From: a virus
Strand: one strand, 5' to 3'
IMG/VR virus record: IMGVR_UViG_3300031578_000197
Location: 1 to 33,820 of that record
DNA: 33,820 bases
The notes under the pieces were generated by a model that saw only the letters and a program-made list of their open reading frames with translations, searched no databases and had not been told where the DNA came from. Within the stretch, counting starts at the first letter, position 1. Every line of letters begins with the position of its first letter. This document shows positions 5,463 through 12,337 of this stretch, in pieces. The position numbers and the translations under genes were made by a program.

Positions 5463-6017
5463 ATGGACGCAGCCCTTGGATGGATCGGCGATTTAATCAG
5501 ATATTTCGCCCGCTTGGTGCCCCGGCTCCAGCTGGTGCGCATAACAGAGCGGGCGATCAAGTTTCGCCGCGCGAAGGCGATAGAGATCGGCCCTGGGCTA
5601 CACTGGTGGTGGCCGGTGACGACCGAGGTGGACGTCTACCCGGTCGTCCGGCAAGTCGTCAGCCTTGAGCAGCAGATGATTCAGACGCACGAGGGCAAGA
5701 CCATCGTCGTCGATGGCGTGATTGTGTACACGGTCGATGATCTGTACACGTTTTGCGTAGAGAATCACGATGCGGAGGAGAACATGGCGCAGCTGGCACA
5801 AGCAGGCATGCGTAAGGCAGTGCTCTCGACCTCGATGGAGGAGATCGGAAGCGGTCGAGCGAAGTTCGACAACCGGCTGACGGCGGAAGCACAGAAAAGT
5901 TTGCAAGGATTTGGGGTTGCGATCGAATCAATGCGACTCCAAAGCTGCGCCGAGGGCACTGTACATATACATGCGGGCACGGCCGTCAGCATTGGGGTCT
6001 CTTCCAGTGGCGAGTAA
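5463..6017 (+). CDS. SPFH / band-7 domain protein (stomatin-prohibitin-HflC type)
   Basis: The 184-residue product begins with a weakly hydrophobic helix (1-25), then shows the SPFH signature: VRITERAIKFRR, GPGLHWWWPVTTEVDVYPV (43-61), a VVSLEQQM strand, TIVVDGVIVYTVDDLY (79-94), and the helical QLAQAGMRKAVLSTSMEEI followed by an FGVAIESMRL strand. These are the conserved steps of band-7 domains, which form membrane-bound rings and in bacteria (HflK/HflC) control the FtsH protease. It lacks the long C-terminal coiled coil of full-size members and has only a weak N-terminal anchor. A phage copy could interfere with host HflKC or organise the membrane; this is inference. It starts 10 bases after the sigma-like gene. 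Confidence 0.85.
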   Translation: MDAALGWIGDLIRYFARLVPRLQLVRITERAIKFRRAKAIEIGPGLHWWWPVTTEVDVYPVVRQVVSLEQQMIQTHEGKTIVVDGVIVYTVDDLYTFCVENHDAEENMAQLAQAGMRKAVLSTSMEEIGSGRAKFDNRLTAEAQKSLQGFGVAIESMRLQSCAEGTVHIHAGTAVSIGVSSSGE

Positions 6018-6288
6018 GTGGTATCAGAACAAGTGGCAGATTCGACGCCTTCAGGACGAGCAGGCGGAGAAACCAACTGACACCCCCGGGTACGCTATCG
6101 CGACTATGGTTCAAGCGACGTCGGTAGAACAGCTGATCGAGAACCAGCGCTTGATGTACGACGTGTGGACGCGTAACGTTAAATTCCACAAGCCACGGAA
6201 TCAGGCACCGGAACCGATCGAAGAGACAGACGCGTATGTCGTGTACGCCCAACAGATGGCCTACCAAGGTAAGGAGATATGGAAATGA
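6007..6288 (+). CDS. Hypothetical small protein coupled to the SPFH gene
   Basis: The start is set at GTG 6007, inside the end of the SPFH gene, with GGGG about 9 bases upstream. An in-frame ATG at 5971 would lengthen the overlap. The 93-residue product is polar, with a basic N-terminus (ASKWYQNKWQIRRLQ), a central helix (SVEQLIENQRLMYDVW) and an acidic C-terminal part. No domain is recognised. Overlap with the SPFH gene upstream and an ATGA overlap with the membrane protein downstream suggest a coupled group of envelope-related genes. Confidence 0.55.
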   Translation: MASKWYQNKWQIRRLQDEQAEKPTDTPGYAIATMVQATSVEQLIENQRLMYDVWTRNVKFHKPRNQAPEPIEETDAYVVYAQQMAYQGKEIWK

Positions 6289-6488
6289 CTGAACGCAAAT
6301 GTCCCGGACTCGGCCTGCTTCTCGTCGCCGTAAGCGCTGCTGTCTTTTGGGGCGGCACTGCCGGCTGCGTTTGGTACGCCTACGCGAGGCATCAAGAAAC
6401 GACTGCCATCCATGGCGCCTGCGAAGAGCTGATCGCGCATGGCTGGGAGATCTCAGCCCCCGACTGCGTGACGAGCCTTCGCCCGTGA
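6285..6488 (+). CDS. Small single-span membrane protein
   Basis: Two ATGs lie close together (6279, 6285). I choose 6285 because AAGGAG (6271-6276) is then 8 bases away and the ATGA overlap with the previous stop is restored. The 67-residue protein has one hydrophobic span at about residues 8-34 (LGLLLVAVSAAVFWGGTAG), then a short polar domain with three cysteines. It is probably an inner-membrane protein with its tail outside. It is the first of two consecutive small envelope genes just after the SPFH gene. Function unknown. Confidence 0.6.
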   Translation: MTERKCPGLGLLLVAVSAAVFWGGTAGCVWYAYARHQETTAIHGACEELIAHGWEISAPDCVTSLRP

Positions 6489-6784
6489 GACCGTCGAGCA
6501 ATTTCACCATCCTGGGCTGGGTTCTTTTTGTGGTGATGGTGCTCTACGTTGCCCTGATCACGATCCCCAGCGCCAGGGCCGATGAGCCGACCCCGCGTGC
6601 GAAGTTGATTCTCGAGATACGAGACGAAAAGCTTAGAATATTTGAATACGAAACATCCCGGCTGCTCTGCCACGTATCCATCGTTGACGTCAAGATGATA
6701 GGTTCGCAGGTGTCCGTGACGTGTGTGAGAAAAGATGAACACAGACATACCAAGCCCATTCGAGTCAGACCCCCGCTACGCTGA
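6485..6784 (+). CDS. Small exported protein with a signal-peptide-like N-terminus
   Basis: The start is GTG 6485, which overlaps the previous stop by 4 bases (GTGA); the longer frame upstream is a shadow of the preceding gene. The 99-residue product has a basic/polar start, a hydrophobic stretch at about 10-28 and a signal-peptidase-like PSARA-DEP site near residue 32. The mature part has alternating hydrophobic residues (KLILEIRDEKLRIFEYE) and two cysteines, suggesting a small periplasmic beta domain. No family is recognised. Its last 50 bases overlap the small coiled-coil gene at 6735. Confidence 0.6.
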   Translation: MRPSSNFTILGWVLFVVMVLYVALITIPSARADEPTPRAKLILEIRDEKLRIFEYETSRLLCHVSIVDVKMIGSQVSVTCVRKDEHRHTKPIRVRPPLR

Positions 6785-6878
6785 ACAACGCGTCAAGCTG
6801 AAATCAGAGCGCGACGAACTCCTGGCCCAGCTGTTTGGGCTCAGGGAGCTGCGTCGAAATATAGAAGGAACAAAGTGA
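6735..6878 (+). CDS. Very small coiled-coil protein (47 residues)
   Basis: This gene is short but plausible: ATG 6735 to TGA 6876-6878. The product starts MNTDIPSPFES and continues as one heptad-like helix (EQRVKLKSERDELLAQLFG and on). Only a weak ribosome site (GTGAGA) precedes it. Its stop overlaps the ATG of the next gene (TGATG), which fills what would otherwise be an untranslated gap in a closely packed operon. It overlaps the exported-protein gene by 50 bases in another frame. It may be a structural or binding partner of the long coiled-coil protein that follows; that is inference. Confidence 0.5.
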   Translation: MNTDIPSPFESDPRYAEQRVKLKSERDELLAQLFGLRELRRNIEGTK

Positions 6879-7771
6879 TGGCAACTGCACCGATCAACGT
6901 GAAGATAGTTATTGACCGTAGCCACTTGGACGAGGTATTGGTGGATCTAGAGCGAGCACTCGCGATGAAGCAGGAGCTGACGGTCGACCTGAGGTCGGAG
7001 GTTGCTGAGCTGAAGGCCCAGCTCGAGTCCACGGAGAAGGCCTATGATAAGGCGCTCCAGGACAACCTGCGCCTCGCTGACACCTTGAGAGTGGAACAGG
7101 TCGGGCCGTACGCGGCTCGGGTGGAGCGGATGCAGGACCAGAGACAGAAGTTTCATGTTGATACGAGTTCTATCTGCAGCAGCACCGACTATGAGGGAGT
7201 CTACAAGAAGATGCGGGAGCAGGAGGCGCGCGTCCCGGAAATCAAGCCAACACACCCGAGTCTTGATCTCATGTCCACTGAAGCGTACGAGGAGATTCTC
7301 TCCCTCAACGTTCCTTCCCGGCCGGAGATGGGGGGTGCCCCTGTCATCGATGACAGTGACTTCACGCACGAAGCGGCAACGTTTGAGGAGGCTCTTCACT
7401 GGTTCCAGGCCTTCGGTCCACAGGAGGCTGACCCCGCCTGCGCTCCTGGGAGCATGCCGCAAGTGATCTCTGGGCTCCGTCGAATAAACCAGGACGTCAA
7501 CCGCCGTCATCGTGAGGCCCAAGGCGATCGCGCGAAGATGAAGGACACGCTCCAGAGATCGCAGAACGCGAACCGCAAATACAAAGCGCGTCTAGCGCAA
7601 CAGAAACCTCAGTTGGAGGCGCTCCAGGAACTGGCCAATGCGGCCTTTCCTTTGTACGAGGCGCTCAACGAGGGTATGCCATTTCTCGGCTTCCCTGAAA
7701 AACTGGTGAAGCTGTGTGAAGACTTCCATAACAAATTCAACGAAGCAGCGGAGGCACTAAGTCATGAGTAA
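6878..7771 (+). CDS. Long coiled-coil hypothetical protein
   Basis: The start ATG 6878 is preferred over GTG 6875 because of the TGATG coupling. The 297-residue protein opens with VKIVIDRSHLDEVLVDLE, then shows a long heptad-rich coiled coil at about 20-70 (ELTVDLRSEVAELKAQLES). An acidic, proline-containing middle region follows (100-190), then a second basic helical stretch at 210-260 with many R/K/Q and an amphipathic C-terminal helix. This layout suits a scaffold- or adaptor-like protein, but no specific family is recognised. It is the largest unassigned gene of the left arm and overlaps the following membrane-protein gene by 8 bases. Confidence 0.65.
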   Translation: MATAPINVKIVIDRSHLDEVLVDLERALAMKQELTVDLRSEVAELKAQLESTEKAYDKALQDNLRLADTLRVEQVGPYAARVERMQDQRQKFHVDTSSICSSTDYEGVYKKMREQEARVPEIKPTHPSLDLMSTEAYEEILSLNVPSRPEMGGAPVIDDSDFTHEAATFEEALHWFQAFGPQEADPACAPGSMPQVISGLRRINQDVNRRHREAQGDRAKMKDTLQRSQNANRKYKARLAQQKPQLEALQELANAAFPLYEALNEGMPFLGFPEKLVKLCEDFHNKFNEAAEALSHE

Positions 7772-7985
7772 ACACGATCGAGTAGAATTAGTAGGCGGAA
7801 TCTTTGGTTTGACGTTCGTCATCCTTTTCTTTGGCAAAGTTCTTGCGCTTGGCCAGTTCGGGACGTGGTCCTGGTGGTGGATCACCTCACCACTCTGGGC
7901 CCCGCCCACTGCCCGCATGGGTGTCGGTTTCGCTGTTAGCATCGTCCGCGGCCTCTTCCGATCGACCATGCAGCTGTTCAAGTGA
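7764..7985 (+). CDS. Small phage membrane protein of the 'transmembrane Fragile-X-F' kind
   Basis: This 73-residue protein starts at ATG 7764. It has two hydrophobic segments, residues 9-30 (VGGIFGLTFVILFFGKVLAL) and about 37-62, separated by a tryptophan-rich turn with WSWWWITSPLWAP. That W-S-W-W-W-x-x-x-P-L-W signature is characteristic of a small family often annotated in phages as transmembrane Fragile-X-F proteins, with no established function. A topology with both ends inside is likely. It overlaps both neighbours by a few bases. A holin role cannot be excluded, but it lies far from the lysis genes on the other strand. Confidence 0.7.
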   Translation: MSKHDRVELVGGIFGLTFVILFFGKVLALGQFGTWSWWWITSPLWAPPTARMGVGFAVSIVRGLFRSTMQLFK

Positions 7986-8296
7986 GCTTCGACGAGGAAC
8001 CGCTCGATCCACACGGCGAGTGCCGCGACGAGATCAGGCGGCTGGAGGCCAAGCTGCGCGCCTGCGCGCCACTTGGCAGTTGGATGTCGGCCGCGCTCGA
8101 CGATCCGAAGGTCTGTGACGAGATGAAAGTCTTGATCAACCCATTCCTGTCGGCGATCGAGCCGTACATGGAGGACTGCACTGCAGATCAACTAAGCGAT
8201 ACGTTCGCACGGCTGGCCGGACGCACAGGCGTCATAGAGGGGACGATACAAACGTACAGGGACTTCAGGGGGAGGGACGGGCTCGGCGATGACTGA
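7982..8296 (+). CDS. Hypothetical helical protein
   Basis: This 104-residue product starts at GTG 7982 (GTGA overlap with the previous stop). It is acidic and predicted largely helical: an N-terminal amphipathic helix around ECRDEIRRLEAKLRA, a middle region around KVCDEMKVLINPFLSAIEPY, and a C-terminal helix ending in a charged tail. Three or four cysteines are scattered without a metal-site spacing. No family is recognised. It is the last small gene before the virion-like gene at 8315, from which it is separated by 18 bases. Confidence 0.6.
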   Translation: MSFDEEPLDPHGECRDEIRRLEAKLRACAPLGSWMSAALDDPKVCDEMKVLINPFLSAIEPYMEDCTADQLSDTFARLAGRTGVIEGTIQTYRDFRGRDGLGDD

Positions 8297-8314
8297 CCTG
8301 CTACCCTCCCAGGC

Positions 8315-8875
8315 ATGTCCAATCGCAGTGTTCAGCTTAGAGGCCCCGACAACAACACACCCGCGGCAGTTGACAGCTTCTCGGGTCATCTAGTCGTGAT
8401 GGACAGCGTCCACGCGCAAACTCATGCCGGCCGCCTATTCGGGACTGGGGTGTTTGATGTCGCGCTGGCGGATGCTGCTAGCCTGGACCTGCTGATCATC
8501 ACCGCGGCGAGTGGTGTAAATCACCTTCGGGCGGACATCGTTGCTGAAGGAAACTCAGTCGGGTTTTTGTATGAAGGAACAACGGTCACCGCAAACGGCA
8601 CCCCTATCGTTCCAGTAAACAGGAACAGGCTCAGCGCCAACGTCGCCTCAGCTCAGTTTTTCACGGCCCCTTCACTCCAGACGCTAGGTACAGAACTCGG
8701 GCGTGGCTATCTCGTTGGGGGAGACAAAAGCAAGACAGTCGGAGACGACTCCTCAACTTTTTCGGAATGGCTGCTTGCCCCTAGCACAACGTATATGATC
8801 CGCCTCACCAATATTTCAGCCGGTCCTGAGATTGCTTCTCTCAACGTTATATTCTACGACACGTCCATCGCCTAG
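8315..8875 (+). CDS. Jelly-roll-like virion (decoration/capsid-accessory) protein candidate
   Basis: This 186-residue protein starts at ATG 8315. It is beta-rich, with small residues and hydroxyl side chains typical of virion surface proteins. The order of segments is HAGRLFGTGVFDVAL, an LLIITAASGVNHLRADI strand pair, GFLYEGTTVTANGTPIVPVNRNR, then near the end a WLLAPSTTYMIRLTNIS and LNVIFYD strand pair. I recall this layout (H-x-G-x-x-F ... V-N-R-N-R ... W-x-L-x-x-x-T-x-Y-x-I-x-x-T-N) from phage proteins usually found near capsid genes. It may be a head decoration or fibre-like protein. It lies on the strand opposite to the tail genes and ends the left arm, sharing its stop region with the convergent gene. 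Confidence 0.65.
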   Translation: MSNRSVQLRGPDNNTPAAVDSFSGHLVVMDSVHAQTHAGRLFGTGVFDVALADAASLDLLIITAASGVNHLRADIVAEGNSVGFLYEGTTVTANGTPIVPVNRNRLSANVASAQFFTAPSLQTLGTELGRGYLVGGDKSKTVGDDSSTFSEWLLAPSTTYMIRLTNISAGPEIASLNVIFYDTSIA

Positions 8876-9246
8876 TTAACCACGCTCTCGTCAGCGCCGG
8901 CGAGATCGAGCGACGCGTGTTGGGCTTCGCAAAGGGCCCGGTACACGGGCTCGAGAAGCGGCGTTCCCGACATCACCAGCGACATCAGCATTGCATGTGA
9001 GTGGCCCAGGGAGACGGCTTCCATGTCCCCGGGTATGTGCAGGTGGAGTGAGCCGTCAGCTTTCGCGACGATCGCGGCGTCGCCTTCCTCTAATGAGATC
9101 TGGCTCTCCTCGCTCCATCTCCGACCCGTCACCTGTGTGTAATCCTGATTCTTCAATTTCTCTATCCACGGCCTGACCATCTCGATGGTAGCCTTTACGC
9201 CCGTGCCGGCCTCCCCTGGGCATGTCCCGGAAGGCGTCACGCGCAA
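8872..9246 (-). CDS. Hypothetical protein, last gene of the right arm; possibly frameshifted at its 5' end
   Basis: The frame spans 124 residues from TTG 9246, but the first ~14 residues look unnatural, and internal GTG 9240 or ATG 9180 are also possible starts. In another frame, ATG 9283 begins MATKDTIKGIRKFARDAF, a very gene-like N-terminus. A +1 shift at CCC-AGG (9220-9215) would join it to this frame just before GEAGTGVKATIEMVRP. The body has a helix (WIEKLKNQ), acidic segments, and a beta-like ADGSLHLHIPGDMEA stretch. No family is recognised. It overlaps the end of the convergent left-arm gene by 4 bases, so there is no room for an intergenic terminator. Confidence 0.55.
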   Translation of the reverse strand: MRVTPSGTCPGEAGTGVKATIEMVRPWIEKLKNQDYTQVTGRRWSEESQISLEEGDAAIVAKADGSLHLHIPGDMEAVSLGHSHAMLMSLVMSGTPLLEPVYRALCEAQHASLDLAGADESVVN

Positions 9247-9261
9247 ACTTTCGAATTCCTT

Positions 9262-9750
9262 TTATCGTATCTTTCGTCGCCATCCTGCCACCGCTAGGGC
9301 CAGTACCCCCATCGCCAGCATAACAAGGAGGCCGGGTTCGGGTACAGACCACATCCTGGCCTGAGGCATTGGAACCTCGTTGCTAGCGGGGGAGACCCTC
9401 GTCTCGAGAAGAATTGCCTGCTCCTCCGGGGTCATGTTGACGCTGGCCCAGATGTCGGCCGATTGTTCCCGACGCAGCGTCACATGCATGTGCGCGTTGG
9501 TCATCGTCTCGCCTTCGCGGAAGGTTCCGAAGCGCCCACGGAGCAGGCCTCCCCCGATGTCCTGGATGTCAGTGACATTCGAGCAGGACAGTTCATCGAC
9601 GTTCACGCGAAAACTTTCGTAGCAAAGCTGGTAGCTGATCAACGGAAATTCCGGATCCACCACGCGTCCGTCGTCACGAAAGTCTACCTGGAACTGTTCA
9701 CTGACGACGTTTGTGTCAGGATACGTCTGCCCTTCGTATTCAAACGGCAT
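9262..9750 (-). CDS. Protein with a C-terminal PEP-CTERM sorting signal
   Basis: The start ATG 9750 has GAGG 8 bases upstream, so I prefer it to GTG 9768, giving 162 residues. Most of the protein is beta-rich, with cysteines at two sites. The last 27 residues form a textbook PEP-CTERM signal: VPEP at 136-139, a hydrophobic span with GLLVMLAMGVLALAVAG, then the basic end WRRKIR. In bacteria this signal is recognised by exosortase (EpsH/XrtA) and is linked to exopolysaccharide or biofilm matrix export. Unusually, no N-terminal signal peptide is visible, although PEP-CTERM proteins normally have one. It may be a host-derived gene or a C-tail-anchored phage protein. It overlaps the ATG-9283 frame downstream. 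Confidence 0.8.
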   Translation of the reverse strand: MPFEYEGQTYPDTNVVSEQFQVDFRDDGRVVDPEFPLISYQLCYESFRVNVDELSCSNVTDIQDIGGGLLRGRFGTFREGETMTNAHMHVTLRREQSADIWASVNMTPEEQAILLETRVSPASNEVPMPQARMWSVPEPGLLVMLAMGVLALAVAGWRRKIR

Positions 9751-9752
9751 AA

Positions 9753-9989
9753 CTATTGCCTCACACACGCACCGGTGAAGTCGAAGTAAGCCGTCGCGCT
9801 ACCGCCCACGGTTACGTCGTTTGTGTCCCGGGTTTGTGACCCACGTTGGTGGTACCCGGCGCGACCCTCTTCGTAGTCACCGTTGCTCTCAGAGCCGAAC
9901 ACGCCTAGCTCGATCCCTGATAGGCAGGGCTTTTGGCTGGTAGCGCAGCCAACAGCAAGCAGCATAGACAAAAATAGACAAACACGCAT
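9753..9989 (-). CDS. Small lipoprotein
   Basis: This 78-residue protein begins MRVCLFLSMLLAVGCATSQ, a short type II signal peptide with a probable lipidated Cys15 (lipobox AVGC). The mature part is short, polar and glycine-rich, with cysteines at 22 and near the C-terminus, and has no recognised domain. Its ATG overlaps the primase-helicase stop (TGATG). It is therefore cotranscribed with replication genes although it is envelope-directed, together with the PEP-CTERM gene downstream, which starts 2 bases after this stop. A surface role such as superinfection exclusion would fit a phage lipoprotein but is not shown. Confidence 0.75.
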   Translation of the reverse strand: MRVCLFLSMLLAVGCATSQKPCLSGIELGVFGSESNGDYEEGRAGYHQRGSQTRDTNDVTVGGSATAYFDFTGACVRQ

Positions 9990-12337
9990 CAGAAAATCTC
10001 CTCGTTTGGCATGGGCATTTCGATCTCTACCTCATCCGGGGCATCGATCCAATCACCCTGTTTATATACTTTCATCCATTGCTCGCGGCAAACGTCCAGG
10101 TTGGAGAACTGGTAGACCCGACGACGCCCCTGGGAGACCGACGACAGCCCGAGTTTCGGGGCGGCGACCTTCGAAAGAAAGCGTCCGAGATGAACGTTGT
10201 TTCTTGGAGAGCGGTGACTATTTCGCTTCGTGTACTCCAGGTAATCGTCAAAGAGAGTCTGGGTCAGCATGAGTTGTGGCCACGGAACGCTACTCGGATC
10301 TTCGTTGAGCATCTGACCGCTGCACAGTTTCGTGTACCACCACTCCTCTTCGAGGTTGTAGCTCTGGAGCTGCTGCTCTTGTAGCGCCTTGGTGGTCGGC
10401 ACAGTTCGCACGTTGAAGCCTGTCAGATCGTGGTTTAACAGGGAATACAGAAACCCCTCCCGTCCACCGTTGTCCATCTGCTTCTGGATCGCACCGAAAT
10501 ACGCGATGTCCTGCTTGTGATCCTCGCTGACGTCAAGCACCAGGAAGCGACGCTCGCTCCGGCTGTGGGCGGGAACGACCCAGTCATGGTTCGACGCCAT
10601 CATCAGGTGGATGCAGTTAGTCGCGGCTTCGATGTCGATACCTTTCGACTCAACTGCCATAACGTCCTCAGTCACGATCATCTTCAGCGCGCCTTCGTGC
10701 TTCTTGTCGCCAGCGTAGAAAGCCTCGTCCGCGAACAGGAAGACGCAGTCACGGAGATGGGCGTTGAAGTTCCCGACCAACTGGCTGGAGTGGCCGACCT
10801 GTAGATAGTGTCTGCCCAAAAGGGCGCCTAGCTGCTTCGCGACGAATGACTTTCCCGTGCCCTGTTCACCACGCAGAACAACCGCCGTCTGTCCGGGTTC
10901 ACCGGGTCGCTGGATCATGCGAGCCATCCACCCCAGTAGGTAGCTGAAGAGCCTGTCATTGCCCCGGCAGACGTTCTCTCGGATGTGCTCCTGGAGCTTG
11001 TCCCACTTCCCTGGGCGGGCTTCACATGCGAATCCTCGCCAGAGATTATACGCGTCCGGAACTTCTTTGTTTGGCACAAAAACAACCCTCTTAAATTGAC
11101 GACGTTCAACGTTCTTCAACCACCAGTCACCGAGTGGCATGTACTTTGGATTTCCATCCTTATCGGCTCCGACTTCAACGGATCGATTCATGTGGGCGTT
11201 CCTGAAATCTCCGAAGCTGAGGTTCGTGAGACGCGAGCGCTGCAAGATCGGATCCGTGATCTCCTCTACCACGCGGCACTTGCCGCCGTAATTTTCGATC
11301 ACCGCATAGCGGTCATTCATTTCGGCCAGCTTAGGGTCAATGGCGAATTCCTTCGCCTTCCCGATTTGTCGCTTGGCATAACTCTCGACGTTGACGCCCT
11401 TGTCGAGCACAGAATCGCTGATGCCGAAGTCGGGGTCCGTGATCAGCGAATAGATGACCTCGTCGGGCACGCTGCAGCGCACGAGATTACAGACACAGTC
11501 GAACAGCCAGCTCGATCGTGAATCATCATCCTTCGGCGGCTCGTCGGGGTGACGGCCCTGGACGACGATGACCTTGACCCGATCAGGTACGTTCCATTCG
11601 TCCAGTTCCTCCATCGTGCCGATGCGGGGAACGTTTCCACTGACATCGACGGTCTGCGTGGAGGTGCCAAACATCTCACCGCTTTGCGTCGGAGCGGCTG
11701 GCGTGAAGTCAGAGAGCGGGTAGACGCGGGAGTGATCGAAAACTTTTAGGGTGGCCGTCTCTTCCGAGCGCCCCTTCTTTCGCTTCTTCACGTCTGGAAT
11801 GTTGACTGTCCCAGGCAGACGCATGATGCGATCGACGTTATGGCAATCGTCAGCACCGAACAGCAGTTCGAGCTGCAGGTTCCAACGCTTGGCCGTCTCC
11901 GCGAGCGCGATGTCGCCATTGATCTCGTATTCTTCGTCAAGTCGCCAGAACCCTTGGTAGCCGCCGCCGGAGAAGATGATCACTGTGGGTTTCGGGACAC
12001 CGGCTGGCGGACTCGTCAGTTGGGCATACGCTCGCTCGCGTTCGTCGTCTAGGTTCTTTCCTTCACGGGGATCAACATCGACGTGTAACCACTTCATACC
12101 GCGCATCTCGGTGCGGCCCGCCTTCTTTGTCATTGGGCCGATGGTCGGATTGACGTGGAAGTAGATGTTACGAGTGCCGTTGTATAGGTCGAGCCATTCC
12201 GCGCATTCGACGTCGGTTTCTGAATCAAATGTGGCCGTTGTGATCGATTTTCGATCAACAGCAATAGCGGTCAGAACCCAGAGCCCTTGTGGCTCCCACT
12301 GTTTCAGGAATGCAATCGACGCGGGTGTGTCTGTCAT
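9989..12337 (-). CDS. Prim-pol / superfamily-3-like primase-helicase (DUF5906 type)
   Basis: This 782-residue replicative protein has two parts. The N-terminal archaeo-eukaryotic-type primase-polymerase domain (about 1-190) shows WLHVDVDP, with metal-binding Asp87 and Asp89, a GGGYQGFW strand (125-131), and the NVDRIMRLPGTVN closing motif (167-179). The C-terminal helicase (about 450-690) has Walker A GEQGTGKS (490-497), Walker B VFLFADEAF with Asp537/Glu538, a following MASNHDW sensor, and RSERRFLVLDVS with the arginine finger region, as in D5/DUF5906 phage helicases. It would open the duplex and make primers for the PolA encoded just upstream. It starts by overlapping the VRR-NUC stop (4 bases). 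Length is normal for bifunctional phage enzymes. Confidence 0.93.
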   Translation of the reverse strand: MTDTPASIAFLKQWEPQGLWVLTAIAVDRKSITTATFDSETDVECAEWLDLYNGTRNIYFHVNPTIGPMTKKAGRTEMRGMKWLHVDVDPREGKNLDDERERAYAQLTSPPAGVPKPTVIIFSGGGYQGFWRLDEEYEINGDIALAETAKRWNLQLELLFGADDCHNVDRIMRLPGTVNIPDVKKRKKGRSEETATLKVFDHSRVYPLSDFTPAAPTQSGEMFGTSTQTVDVSGNVPRIGTMEELDEWNVPDRVKVIVVQGRHPDEPPKDDDSRSSWLFDCVCNLVRCSVPDEVIYSLITDPDFGISDSVLDKGVNVESYAKRQIGKAKEFAIDPKLAEMNDRYAVIENYGGKCRVVEEITDPILQRSRLTNLSFGDFRNAHMNRSVEVGADKDGNPKYMPLGDWWLKNVERRQFKRVVFVPNKEVPDAYNLWRGFACEARPGKWDKLQEHIRENVCRGNDRLFSYLLGWMARMIQRPGEPGQTAVVLRGEQGTGKSFVAKQLGALLGRHYLQVGHSSQLVGNFNAHLRDCVFLFADEAFYAGDKKHEGALKMIVTEDVMAVESKGIDIEAATNCIHLMMASNHDWVVPAHSRSERRFLVLDVSEDHKQDIAYFGAIQKQMDNGGREGFLYSLLNHDLTGFNVRTVPTTKALQEQQLQSYNLEEEWWYTKLCSGQMLNEDPSSVPWPQLMLTQTLFDDYLEYTKRNSHRSPRNNVHLGRFLSKVAAPKLGLSSVSQGRRRVYQFSNLDVCREQWMKVYKQGDWIDAPDEVEIEMPMPNEEIF

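Noticed and set aside
9056-9352. Independent 98-residue gene in the ATG 9283 frame
   Set aside because: Only its first ~22 residues look gene-like; the rest is Arg/Gly-rich shadow of 8872-9246, so it was treated as a possible frameshifted start.
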